Positions 42,742-52,314 of a stretch of 64,000 bases of DNA are shown piece by piece. Source of the stretch: Discostella pseudostelligera (Eukaryota; Bacillariophyta; Thalassiosirophyceae; Thalassiosirales; Thalassiosiraceae); NCBI GenBank assembly GCA_036940085.1, contig JALLBK010000052.1, positions 1 through 64,000 on the forward strand, given 5' to 3'. The notes under the pieces are model-generated. The model saw nothing but the letters and a program-made list of their open reading frames with translations. It did not search any database and had not been told where the DNA came from. Made by a program: the position numbers and the translations under genes. The first letter of the stretch is position 1; each line of letters starts with the position of its first letter.

Positions 42742-44502
42742 TTACTTTCCTGGATAAAACAAACAAGTCTTCTTACACTTCTTCAGCCCACATCCCTGAC
42801 AACTTCCCGTGGCACTCTTCGTGCTCTTTTTCTGCTGCTCCTTCTTTAACATTTCCTTCTCCTTCTGCCTCTCCATTTCCTCCAACTCAAGATTGTCGAG
42901 TTGTCGCTGTGCGTCCATAGCCTCACGGAATCGCTTTCGTTCCTCTTCTTCCTTTATGCGTTGTTCCTCCTCCGCTATGCGCATTTCTTCCAGGGATTCC
43001 TCAATGCGTCGCTGTTCCTGCTCAACACGTTCAGCCTCAGCACGCATGATTGATGCCATTGCACTTTCGATATCAGAGTGGCCCAATGCACGCGTCAGAG
43101 ACTGGAGGGCACTTAGTGCGACATCTCGGATATCCTCAAACTGCACATTTTCGACAACCTTCTTAAGTTCGGGAACTAACAGGGGACCAAAGGGTGCTAC
43201 AGCATTGGGCGAATCGACCAATCGAGACATATTCTCAATTACGACACAACAGGATCGTTTACGAAGTGCATTCTTCTCCTTGAGACCACGGCTAAGGATG
43301 GGACACAGGATAGATAGAGTGCTGGCATCGACAGTGGCAACGAAGGTCGTGCACATGAGTTCTTCTACAGCCTTGTATGTATCGGCAGGTTTGGATATGG
43401 CATGAACCACGGCAGGTATCGCCGGCTTGACATCTGGATTATCATTCGTTTGACAAACAGCCAATAATGCAGCGCTGGCAGCTCTGGTCACCTGCGGTTT
43501 GGTGTCCCAAATCTGACTTGTCACCGTTGGAATAATCTGTGGGAGCATCTTCGACGTCATCCTTGGGGCGATACCCGCCACCTGCGCCAATCGTTCCAAC
43601 GCAGTTAACTTCACCCTCCATTCAGGGCTATGCAACGCTTCAAACAAAACCGGAACGATGAGCAGCGGCACTGCCAATGGATTGGCAATCGAAACAATCG
43701 CCTCAGACGCTTCCTCTGCCGCCTCCCTAAGCGAACTAACCGACGAACCACATTCGTCTAGGGCAGCCGCCAACAAGGGCACCACATAGGGTTCAATAGA
43801 CTTCAATCCCAACTCACACAATGCACGCAGGAAGAGCAGTGCACCCTCACGTGCATTGGCAGGTGTCGATTTCCCCCTCTTTGAATCGGTCCCAATGCTA
43901 GAGTTGGTTACAGACATTCCGCTGGTATAATCGGTGACGCGATCGGAATCCATGCTAGCCAAACTAGCAGTGCTCGCAATCTTTCTCATACCTCCACCGG
44001 GATTCACACCACGTCCAACACCATTCCCAAAGACTGCACCCAATCCCTGTGGCAATAATGTCTTTTCTATTTCCGCCAATACACCAAACTTTTTCAACAC
44101 CACTACTGGTCCAAGATGTTTGACCAAAATGGCCAAATCTGCAGCGGCCTGTCCCCTCGATTGGGTAGTGCTAGCGGTGTGTGGCTTGGTAATACCCTCG
44201 TGAAATGTGGCACGTTCACCCAAACAATGCTGGAGAAATTCGTTGACGGCACGATCTTTCTGTTGGTCGAATGATAGTGCAAAGAAAGCTTCCAATGTAG
44301 TTGGATGGGCGAGTTCAGATGGTTTCAACTTGATGGCACCACCTCGACGGGTTGGGGCATTGCTCCCATTTGTTTTTGACGAGCCAACGCCGGCAGTTAC
44401 TTTCGATGTGGTGCTCGATTTGAGAATGCCGGTTGATGGTTTCTTTGGTGCGCTTGACTTCACAGCAATCTTGTGGGTGGTTGAGGCACTTATGGATGCC
44501 AT
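42742..44502 (-). CDS. HEAT-repeat protein related to elongation factor 3, without ABC domains
   Basis: A single exon of 586 residues from the ATG at 44502; the open frame upstream lacks homology. A basic, Ser/Thr-rich head precedes HEAT repeats: GALLFLRALCELGLKSIEPY, PLAVPLLIVPVLFEAL, WRVKLTALERLAQVAGIAP, then SQIWDTKPQVTRAASAALLA, TTFVATVDASTLSILCPILSRGL and KRSCCVVIENMSRLVDSP. These resemble the HEAT domain of fungal EF-3 and its relatives (WDTK, TTFV, LSIxxPxLxRGL, IDNMxKLV). EF-3 continues into two ABC ATPase domains. Here a charged coiled coil and a Cys cluster (CQGCGLKKCKKTCLF) end the chain. It may bind ribosomes or act as a regulator; the function is inferred. Confidence 0.75.
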   Translation of the reverse strand: MASISASTTHKIAVKSSAPKKPSTGILKSSTTSKVTAGVGSSKTNGSNAPTRRGGAIKLKPSELAHPTTLEAFFALSFDQQKDRAVNEFLQHCLGERATFHEGITKPHTASTTQSRGQAAADLAILVKHLGPVVVLKKFGVLAEIEKTLLPQGLGAVFGNGVGRGVNPGGGMRKIASTASLASMDSDRVTDYTSGMSVTNSSIGTDSKRGKSTPANAREGALLFLRALCELGLKSIEPYVVPLLAAALDECGSSVSSLREAAEEASEAIVSIANPLAVPLLIVPVLFEALHSPEWRVKLTALERLAQVAGIAPRMTSKMLPQIIPTVTSQIWDTKPQVTRAASAALLAVCQTNDNPDVKPAIPAVVHAISKPADTYKAVEELMCTTFVATVDASTLSILCPILSRGLKEKNALRKRSCCVVIENMSRLVDSPNAVAPFGPLLVPELKKVVENVQFEDIRDVALSALQSLTRALGHSDIESAMASIMRAEAERVEQEQRRIEESLEEMRIAEEEQRIKEEEERKRFREAMDAQRQLDNLELEEMERQKEKEMLKKEQQKKSTKSATGSCQGCGLKKCKKTCLFYPGK

Positions 44503-45255
44503 GGTGAATTCGAATTGCAGTGCGACGAACAAACCAGTATGGAAATGATAGACCAAGTCGGAGTGATGGTGATCTATGATACAAAGATGGTGGTAGTATT
44601 GGTATTGGTTGGAGGCAGTGGGCGGATCCGTCGAAGGCAACGCGAAGTCGACGACGATGACCGACGATGACGGCGTGAATCTCGTGCTCGTACACAACAC
44701 GTACGCGCGGACACAAATTGATTGGTTGCCAAAAATCTTCCGATTTGGGTACTTTTCCGTCTGTCTGTCATCGACCCTGCCCGCCTGTCCGCTTCCCATC
44801 ACACCGCCAAGCTAGGTTGTTAATTACTGCAGGAACTTCCTGGTTCCTGGGTAATTACCGCTTTTTGGGATGATTTTTAGAGGAACCATGGTTACTGTTA
44901 GCCAGTAATCTGCAGGAATGTCTACAGGTAAAACATACTGGGCTACGTGCAGTTCCTGTTTTGCATGTTGGTTACTGCAGGAACTTCCTGGTTCCTGGGG
45001 AATTCCTGTGGTTTTGGGCCACAGGAAGGAACGGCGTTCCTGCAGGAAATAACAACCTAGCCGCGAAGCCGACGCGACCGAAGAAGCGAAGGCACCAGGT
45101 GATGAAACTCCGGTGACTAAAGTATGCAATAGACATGGTAGGTGCATTCAATGCAAAATGAAGTTTGTCTACGGAAACAGCAAGTCTCTAACTCTCGGTG
45201 GTTAGTGGTTAGCAAAGGTCGAGGGTTCATCGCAATTCATCAGGAGTGAAGAGTT
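44503..45255. other. Intergenic with MITE
   Basis: The gap between the EF3-like gene and the dolichol kinase gene holds the inverted-repeat element at 44815-45057 and ordinary flanks. No gene. Confidence 0.6.
44815..45057. mobile_element. MITE, 243 bp, TA-flanked, with terminal inverted repeats
   Basis: The left end GGTTGTTAATTACTGCAGGA and the reverse complement of the right end, GGTTGTTATTTCCTGCAGGA, match at 18 of the first 20 bases (20 of 22 overall). TA lies on both outer flanks (44813-44814 and 45058-45059), as in Tc1/mariner-type insertions. Inside, a 28-base unit beginning TTACTGCAGGAACTTCCTGG is repeated directly (from about 44824 and 44971), and CTGCAGGAA recurs. No coding capacity. 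Superfamily inferred from the TA and TIR only. Confidence 0.75.
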
Positions 45256-47547
45256 TCATTTGCTCCACAACAATACCAAAGTCGATCCAGCAATTGGTAA
45301 ATACAAATTGTCAACCTGACTTGTTGATGCTTCAACCAGAGTCATCACAGCCATAGGCACACTGAAACGTTGGTACTCAACATGCCACATCACAGCGAAC
45401 ATCATGGATAGAAACATACCAAGCGATCCTTCAAGAGTTCGTGACGAGCCTCCAGGCCAATGCAAACGACCAAAGTGTACGCCACAAATTGCACTCATGG
45501 AATCACCAACTCCTAATGCGATCAAACCAAGAAAAGGAAGCAGCAACAGCGAAATCTTGTCAGGTAGTGCTGTTGAGATGTTCTCTACCAGTAAACATTG
45601 GTGCACCCATAGAGGAAATGCACATCCAAAAATCAACGCAATATGTGTCACCACTAGTCCACCCTTGGCTGCAGAAGCATCTTTCTCATCTAGAAATGAC
45701 ATGTAAAAGTCATTCCATGTCAACGCTGGTGTGGCGATAACGGTGTCATCGCAGTTTCGTTTGAAGTTATTGCTGTTTTTAACCGTCCATATACGAACCA
45801 TTTCGATTACTATCAGCAGAGAGATTGCAATTGCATAGGAGAGAGACATCATAACCGGATCAAAATACGTGATCGGAGTGAACAGTGCAATCGCCACGAG
45901 ATGAAAATATTTCCTTGCAACGATGATACGCTTTTTTCTGGCTCTGTCATCATCAACATTGGGAATCCTGTGATTTGGTGCATGGTTGTTCATATTGACA
46001 CCTATGCCATGTCCTCTACCTGGCGCCGTCGTCCATGTTGATAGGAATGATGCTATTGGAAGACAAACTACGAGGATGGTAAACCAATATGCAAGTACCG
46101 CAACTCGTAACAAACTGGTACGTCTTCCAAATGACGGAACATCTACCTTCGACAGGAGAAAGTGGAACAACCATTGGATTGGCAAGGGAATCCAACGCCA
46201 GCTGATTGTAGTTGATGATAGAATGAGAGGGGCGCATGATGTAGATTCATTGTCGCAGTATTGTTCCAAACTGATCGAACGTGAATTCAGCGCAACCTCA
46301 ATAAATCCCATGGCTACCCCAAAAACTGCAACTACCGAGACCGTCACTCCCATTGCCCGTTTGTTATTGTCTATCAAAGTATTCGACTGAAGCATCAACT
46401 TCTTCAAGTAGGAGCATATTGTGACGCCAACGAGACAACCAACCAATCCAGCATGGGCAACCGTTAGATGAATTGGCTTCGTATCTATAAGTGATGGCAA
46501 GTAATCGAAGATATGGAGAATGCCGTAGTACTCAAAGATGTATTCTCCAACCAGAGAAGAGATCAGAGTTGAAACGACCATCCATTCACCAGGAGTGAAT
46601 GCATCCTGCCAGTGACCCTCGTCCGTGGTTATTTGTTCCTGATTGTTGTCATAAACCATGATGAGCAAGAGGTGATGAATTCCCAAGAGTGTAGTGACGT
46701 AGTCCAACTGTGATTTAAACGCACATATTGCCGAGTAAATGATCAGAAGTGATAAGTGAATTCTCCAGCAAATCCTCAGCGAAAATGATGAACAGATTTC
46801 AGATGTGCTTGCGTCATTACTACCCACCCGTCTCTTATTGAATGTGCGATGATTGCATAGCGGTGATAAATTCATCCACCAAAATGATAGAACAAATGAA
46901 ATTCCTCCCAAAGATGCAAATTTCAAGTGCGGTGCAATTCTTTCGACCATTGAATTTTGATGCATAAAATCTGAACATCTGTCGTCATCATTTATTGAAT
47001 CCTTCGCCTCCAACGTTCGACGACAAGAAGTATTATCCCATTCAATGTCTGGTAATATAGATAACAGCAGCGCCATGTTTAGTAGTGGAACCAAATGAGA
47101 TCCCATCACGATACCAAATCCACGTTTATTCTGTTCGCGAGGGTTGTCGTCACTATCATTGCCATTGGCATGGATGTCCCCAAATACTAGAATTGCAACC
47201 AATGATAGGATTGATGTTACGACCAGCACGAGCAGCGACCATTGTAACAATGAAACATCATCTCGAGTTCTAGATTGTTCTGAGACGAAGACGAACCATG
47301 AAGATGCTGATGCTGTAGCGATGTGGGCATGAGCAATAATTATTTGTAGACAAAGCAGCGTCGGCAACCCGGCGACACATGTCCATTCAATCAGAGGCAT
47401 GCATATTCTCCACGCATAACATAGAAATTTAAGCTCATGTGGAGGACCAATACGCGTGATGTTGGAGCTATCGAGGGCAGATCTGTCAGCGACACGGGCA
47501 GTGGTATGGGCGACATCGGCGGCGGCGGCCGCCATGGTCATGGTCAT
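45256..47547 (-). CDS. DOLK: Dolichol kinase
   Basis: This ER enzyme uses CTP to phosphorylate dolichol for N-glycosylation and GPI anchors. A single exon of 763 residues; the ATG at 47547 is the first in frame. Many hydrophobic spans fill the chain. The conserved C-terminal part has ARKYFHLVAIALF, then LGVGDSMSAICGVHFGRLHW near residue 680, followed by PGGSSRTLEGSLGMF, and VEASTSQVDNLYLP. These match the CTP-binding and catalytic regions of DOLK/Sec59 (GDTMAS..G, KTxEG, EAxTxQxDN). The N-terminal half is longer and less conserved than in animals (about 540 residues). Phytol kinase is an alternative, but the TSQVDNL end favours dolichol. Confidence 0.85.
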   Translation of the reverse strand: MTMTMAAAAADVAHTTARVADRSALDSSNITRIGPPHELKFLCYAWRICMPLIEWTCVAGLPTLLCLQIIIAHAHIATASASSWFVFVSEQSRTRDDVSLLQWSLLVLVVTSILSLVAILVFGDIHANGNDSDDNPREQNKRGFGIVMGSHLVPLLNMALLLSILPDIEWDNTSCRRTLEAKDSINDDDRCSDFMHQNSMVERIAPHLKFASLGGISFVLSFWWMNLSPLCNHRTFNKRRVGSNDASTSEICSSFSLRICWRIHLSLLIIYSAICAFKSQLDYVTTLLGIHHLLLIMVYDNNQEQITTDEGHWQDAFTPGEWMVVSTLISSLVGEYIFEYYGILHIFDYLPSLIDTKPIHLTVAHAGLVGCLVGVTICSYLKKLMLQSNTLIDNNKRAMGVTVSVVAVFGVAMGFIEVALNSRSISLEQYCDNESTSCAPLILSSTTISWRWIPLPIQWLFHFLLSKVDVPSFGRRTSLLRVAVLAYWFTILVVCLPIASFLSTWTTAPGRGHGIGVNMNNHAPNHRIPNVDDDRARKKRIIVARKYFHLVAIALFTPITYFDPVMMSLSYAIAISLLIVIEMVRIWTVKNSNNFKRNCDDTVIATPALTWNDFYMSFLDEKDASAAKGGLVVTHIALIFGCAFPLWVHQCLLVENISTALPDKISLLLLPFLGLIALGVGDSMSAICGVHFGRLHWPGGSSRTLEGSLGMFLSMMFAVMWHVEYQRFSVPMAVMTLVEASTSQVDNLYLPIAGSTLVLLWSK

Positions 47548-47890
47548 GGCCGCTTTGATTTGGACTCCGTCGACCACGAGCTCGTCGGGCGACGCCTACC
47601 GACGGACGGACGCTGCTTGAACTGGATCTTCGTCTGTCTGGCGAACGGGGTCCTCCACGTGGATCCTTCCATCACCCATCACCTCACTCCCACACCCATC
47701 ACCGCCAACGCCAAATCAACATCGTGACCATGCACATATCTACATCATATTATCAACATCATCACTATTGCGATGACAACCACCTTTTCGGAAGCCGAAT
47801 GATGTTAAGAAACAACTGGCTATGGCTTGCGCGTCGTCATAAACAAGTTGCTGGTGGCTGGTGACGATACAGTGAAAGATCTTGAACACG
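47548..47890. other. Divergent intergenic region, DOLK and HA-domain gene
   Basis: The region is GC-rich near the DOLK start (GGCGGCGGCGGCC) and AT-rich toward the right. No clear E2F-like site, and no gene. Confidence 0.55.
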
Positions 47891-48986
47891 ATGCCGATTC
47901 TACTTCTACCATTCATCGTCATGTCGGGAGTGCTTCTACTCCTCGGCAAGTGTCATACTCTGCTTATCCAGCCGCAGCACCATGCGCCTTATCGACGTCG
48001 TCATCTGATGGTAACCAAATCATCCCGATCTACTCAAATAATAGCACTGTTTTCTACGACACAAGCACCCATCGATTCAAGGATAGATGATTCTGCATCT
48101 ACATCTACTTCAGCTAATCCAATTATCGACCATCGACAGCAGTTTATCGACGAGATAGGAATTACATTTGCTCAAAAATTATTCGAGCTGGAAGAATTTC
48201 AGCGAACGAACGGTCACTGCTTGGTACCAAAACGATATCAGAGCAATCCTTCACTTGGAAATTGGGTGAATAAGCAGCGACAAAATTACCGTCGCCATTT
48301 GATGGGAGAGAGTACTGCTTTGAATGAGGTATGTATGTGCATTCGATGACAATTACACCATGTGGACATTGGTTATTGTGATCTCTAACGCGTTAGATAT
48401 ACCTGAAAATTATGTATGTTTGCATGGGCAATGCTGTGGAGAGTAGACAAGGATATCAGCACTCAACAATATAGGATTTGTATGGAACACGACCTCTATC
48501 CCACCCAAATCCGCACATAGAGAAAATGCGTGGCAAACGATGTATCATCAGTTGACTGAATTTCGCAAAGTTAATGGGCATTGCCGTGTACCTTCATCAA
48601 CTTTGCTGGGACAATGGGTGGTACGACAACGATTTCTCTACCGAAAAAATCCTGTGGGATCTTCACTCACAGACCAACGTATCCGCTTGCTAAACGATAT
48701 CAATTTTCAATGGACGACACGTTCGGAAGAGTTATGGAATGAACATATGCGCGAGATGCGAGAATTCAAGCAACACAATGGCCATGCATTGGTGCCACGG
48801 AACTATCCTCAAAATCCACAATTGAGTGCGTGGGTAGCAACACAACGAAAGAATTACAAACGCACTCTAGACGGCAAGCCTTCTCCTTTGTCGGTGGATA
48901 GGGTGCAAGAATTGGATGAGATAGGATTTGTATGGAGCTATTGGGATCATAATTTCATGGCGGCTCAAAAAGATACGTTACTTTAG
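47891..48986 (+). CDS. Secreted or organelle protein with three helicase-associated (HA) repeats
   Basis: Exons are 47891-48328 and 48447-48986 (phase 0), 325 residues. I chose the ATG at 47891 because upstream the frame has only TTG. It opens with a strong signal-like helix (MPILLLPFIVMSGVLLLLG). Three HA repeats follow: ELEEFQRTNGHCLVPKRY with LGNWVNKQRQNYRR; HQLTEFRKVNGHCRVPSS with LGQWVVRQRFLYRK; MREFKQHNGHALVPRNY with LSAWVATQRKNYKR. Each ends with an LNxIGFVW-type strand. In bacteria this roughly 65-residue domain follows helicases. Diatoms have many stand-alone HA proteins of unknown role, and no helicase is encoded here. Confidence 0.85.
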
Positions 48987-49150
48987 AGACAATGAGATCC
49001 GAAATTGCGTCGATGGAAGACGATTTACTCGGATGTTCTTGTGAAAACAATATCGCTTCGAAGACTATTGAGTACCGAAAATGCGCGCCCAAACAATTGA
49101 GCATTGGCTACCTAATTCATGAAACCCGTCATGGATGAACCCGTCAACGA

Positions 49151-49911
49151 TCATGGCCGGGAAGGTCCGTTATTTTCTCTGGGAGTGACGGTCGCCGTCG
49201 TCATCAGCGCTTCGCCATTGCCAACCGCGGGAGAGAAGCTCGTCATTGCCATAGAATCACCTCCGCCTGATCCCATCAACGACGACATGTTCATAAAGTT
49301 CATAGCTCCTCCCATTCCTCCGAAGAACTGCGATCCCTGTGCCATGAACCCTGTGCAATTCATTGAAAAATGCGATTGCATGCGAACTGGTTAAGTAACT
49401 AGGTCTAGAAACGAAATTGTAGCAAATCACTATACAGCGAAAGAAGTTATTAGAACTCACGCTGAGTAGCCGCAATCACATCCGGCTCAACCTGTTCCAT
49501 CCTCTGGCATTCCTTTTGGGTATTGGCACGGCAACGAATGAATGTCTTTTCCACCTCCTCGGCCTCCTGTAGATAGGTATCCATCTCGCGTAGAATGACC
49601 TTGGTCGAATGCTTGATATTTTCGAGAATCGACTGCAACTTGGCAGCATTTTCTTTGTGAATTTGATGACGTTCCTTCGTTACGGCCTGCATCGATTCGA
49701 TGGTGACTGCATCGTCATCGTCGGTCGTCTGTTCGACGATGATTTCATCGGCATTGTTCGTCGCCGAGGAATCTGACACCGAATTGTTGAATTGTTCGTC
49801 CGTCATCATGGTGAAATGATGGTCGTTGTTGTCAATAGAGGTGGTCATTCTGAGGCTGCTGCTGGTAGAAAGATTGTCTCCGTCTCTAGCGTATCGATGA
49901 ATGTTGGTCAT
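49151..49911 (-). CDS. Coiled-coil protein of unknown function
   Basis: Exons are 49911-49461 and 49386-49151 (phase 1, GTGAGT/ACCAG), 228 residues. After a Ser/Asp/Asn-rich head, residues about 65-145 form a long amphipathic helix (ESMQAVTKERHQIHKENAAKL, LENIKHSTKVILREMDTYLQEA, FIRCRANTQKECQRME). The C-terminal exon encodes a Met/Gly/Ser-rich tail (FFGGMGGAMNFMNMSSLMGSG). I recognise no family. The Gly/Met tail and coiled coil would suit a scaffold or an RNP component, but that is a guess. Confidence 0.65.
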
Positions 49912-50751
49912 GGCGGCGATGCGGCGCCAGCGGTGTTGAGATCAAAGCGGCGGCGGTGCCAAAATCAAATCTCTCCGTCGACGATTCTGGCAGATGGTCG
50001 AGAATGAGCGATGCAAGGCACAGGAGCGCTGTACAAAACATCGCCAAATTGATGTCATCGGCGATCGATCCATGTGGCAACAACATCATGCCCACCAACA
50101 GCCACCAACGCAACATCATCATCTCGACGGAAGTCTCCTTTTCTACTAATATAGTACTCCCAAACCGCAACAAAAAATGCAATTACGTAACCAATTGATG
50201 ATGGACCGGTGCCATTCTAAATAAGATTGGAATCATTTTTAATTTCATGCCCTGATCTCACATCACATCTCCACCTTCACCTGCCAACATTCTCCTCTGG
50301 TTCAACCATCGCGCACTCATTAATATTCGACTTGTCGGCTCCAACTAGCATTGAGTGTGATGTTTATTTTGATGTTTGAAGGTCGATGACTTGATTATCT
50401 TATCTGGAAGACGACGAGGGAGAGCCGGCAAAATTTCATGGGTCATGGGTCATGGTCCATGGTGGGTCTGTCGCTGCTGCTGATGAACAAATAATAATGA
50501 GCAAAATTTGGCGCATGGTGCAACCGCCCGTAGAATTCTACGTGATTCTCTTTTTCAGAAGGAACAGAGTAAAAGAGTCGAGCATTGGGATGGCGCACAC
50601 AAAGCACAGAAGCGCCACGTGAGTGGCACATCCTCTCTTGTTGTGTGTTGCACCGACGGACCCATCCTCCCACCTCCACCAACACCACCACACAAACTTC
50701 AACATTTCCATCTCACTTTCATCATTTGCTTCATACAAACATCTCGCCACC
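49912..50751. promoter_or_regulatory. Divergent promoter, coiled-coil protein and R2
   Basis: TTTGGCGC at 50507-50514 is an exact E2F consensus word. CGTAGAATTCTACG, a perfect 14-bp palindrome, lies at 50529-50542, 15 bases further on. CCATGGTCCATGG-type repeats are near 50450. Ribonucleotide reductase genes are known E2F targets in plants and animals. No gene is seen in the gap. Confidence 0.6.
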
Positions 50752-52079
50752 ATGACCATCGACAACCTCACTAGCGGATTCAACCTCATCCACCTCGATG
50801 AAAGCAACCGCCTCATGACGGCCGATAGGACGCCGATTAAGACCTTGGGCAATGTCAAGAGTCTCGTCGTGTCACCAGAGTCGGCCGGTCCAGAATCCTA
50901 CGATTACAGTGTCTCCTCCGACGGATCCTCGGCAAGCTCCGACGAGATTACACCATTCCATCGCGAGGTAGCGCCGTCTATTTCAGAGCATAAGCTTGCT
51001 GAGTTGGCGGGACGACATGCCGTCGAGCCGCTGTTGAAGGAGAACCCCAACCGCTTTGTGTTGTTCCCCATTGAGGATAATGAGGTAAGTGCACGTGTCA
51101 TTTGTTTCATGTAACACTACTCTATGCATGATACATCGCTCACATCATAACAATACCGCCTCCCTATCCAATGCAGATTTGGCAAATGTACAAGAAGGCC
51201 GAGGCCTCCTTCTGGACCGCCGAAGAAATCGACCTTGCCTCCGATATGAAGGACTGGGAGGGCCTCACTAACAATGAACGTCACTTCATCTCACACATCC
51301 TCGCCTTCTTCGCCGCATCCGATGGCATTGTTAATGAAAATCTCTCTGGCAACTTTGCCACCGAGGTACAAAGCCCCGAAGCGCGGTGTTTCTACGGCTT
51401 CCAAATCGCGGTAGAGAATATTCACAGTGAGACCTACTCCCTTTTGATTGACACGTACATTAAAGATCAGAAGGAGAAGCTGCATCTCCTCCGCGCTATT
51501 GAGACTGTGCCATGTGTACAGAAGAAGGCCAGCTGGGCATTAAAGTGGTGTGATTCGAAGCATGCCTCCTTCGCCGAACGTATGATTGCCTTTGCGGCCG
51601 TGGAGGGAATCTTCTTCTCGGGCTCTTTCTGTGCCATATTTTGGTTGAAGAAGCGCGGCCTCATGCCTGGTCTATGCTTTTCGAATGAGCTCATTAGTCG
51701 CGATGAGGGAATGCATTGTGACTTTGCTTGTCTCTTGTATTCCAAGATTGTAAACAAACTTCCCGAAAGCCGTATTGTTGAAATCATCACCAATGCCGTC
51801 GAAATTGAAAAGGAGTTTGTCGTCGATGCCCTCCCCGTGGAGCTCATTGGTATGAACTCGAAGCTCATGTGCCAATACATTGAATTCTGTGCCGATCGAT
51901 TACTGCACGCTCTTGGATGCAGCAAGTACTACAAGGCCGTGAACCCCTTCGAATGGATGACGATGATTAGTCTTCAGGGTAAGACGAACTTCTTCGAGAA
52001 GCGTGTGGGAGAGTATGCCAAGTCGGGTGTGGGTGTGAACAAGGACGAGCAGTGTTTCAGCCTTGAGGAGGACTTTTAG
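50752..52079 (+). CDS. RRM2: Ribonucleoside-diphosphate reductase small subunit (R2)
   Basis: R2 holds the diiron-tyrosyl radical used by class I reductase to make dNTPs. Exons are 50752-51084 and 51177-52079 (phase 0), 411 residues; the start sits in CGCCACCATGACC. After an 80-residue Ser-rich head comes the ferritin-like core. Iron ligands and the radical Tyr lie in [30 protein letters not shown] and the second set near [21 protein letters not shown] at the C terminus is the R1-docking tail (compare FTLDADF in mouse). All key residues are present. The upstream E2F word suggests S-phase expression. Confidence 0.95.
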
Positions 52080-52314
52080 AGTGAAGTGTTGCTTTTCATC
52101 TCGGTTTGTAAAGAGACCAGAGGTGTATTGCACTCAAAGCTCCGTACTCGGAGATTGGATTTCCGGGCAATGGTAATATTATCTATGGTCATTCATTTCA
52201 TTAAAATAATTAGGCATACCGAGTTAGAGAACAATTCAATTGATAATCTCTCGTGGATGGAGTGTCTACGCAACAAAACGATAATAGATAATGTGGCATG
52301 AGATGTGCAGATGA

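Noticed and set aside
42809..43405. 198-residue Ser/Arg-rich frame on the plus strand
   Set aside because: It is the antisense shadow of the EF3-like coiled coil.
45181..45240. tRNA-like words (GGTTAGTGGTTAGC, GGGTTCATCGC)
   Set aside because: No acceptor or anticodon stem can be drawn, and the T-loop word is off consensus.
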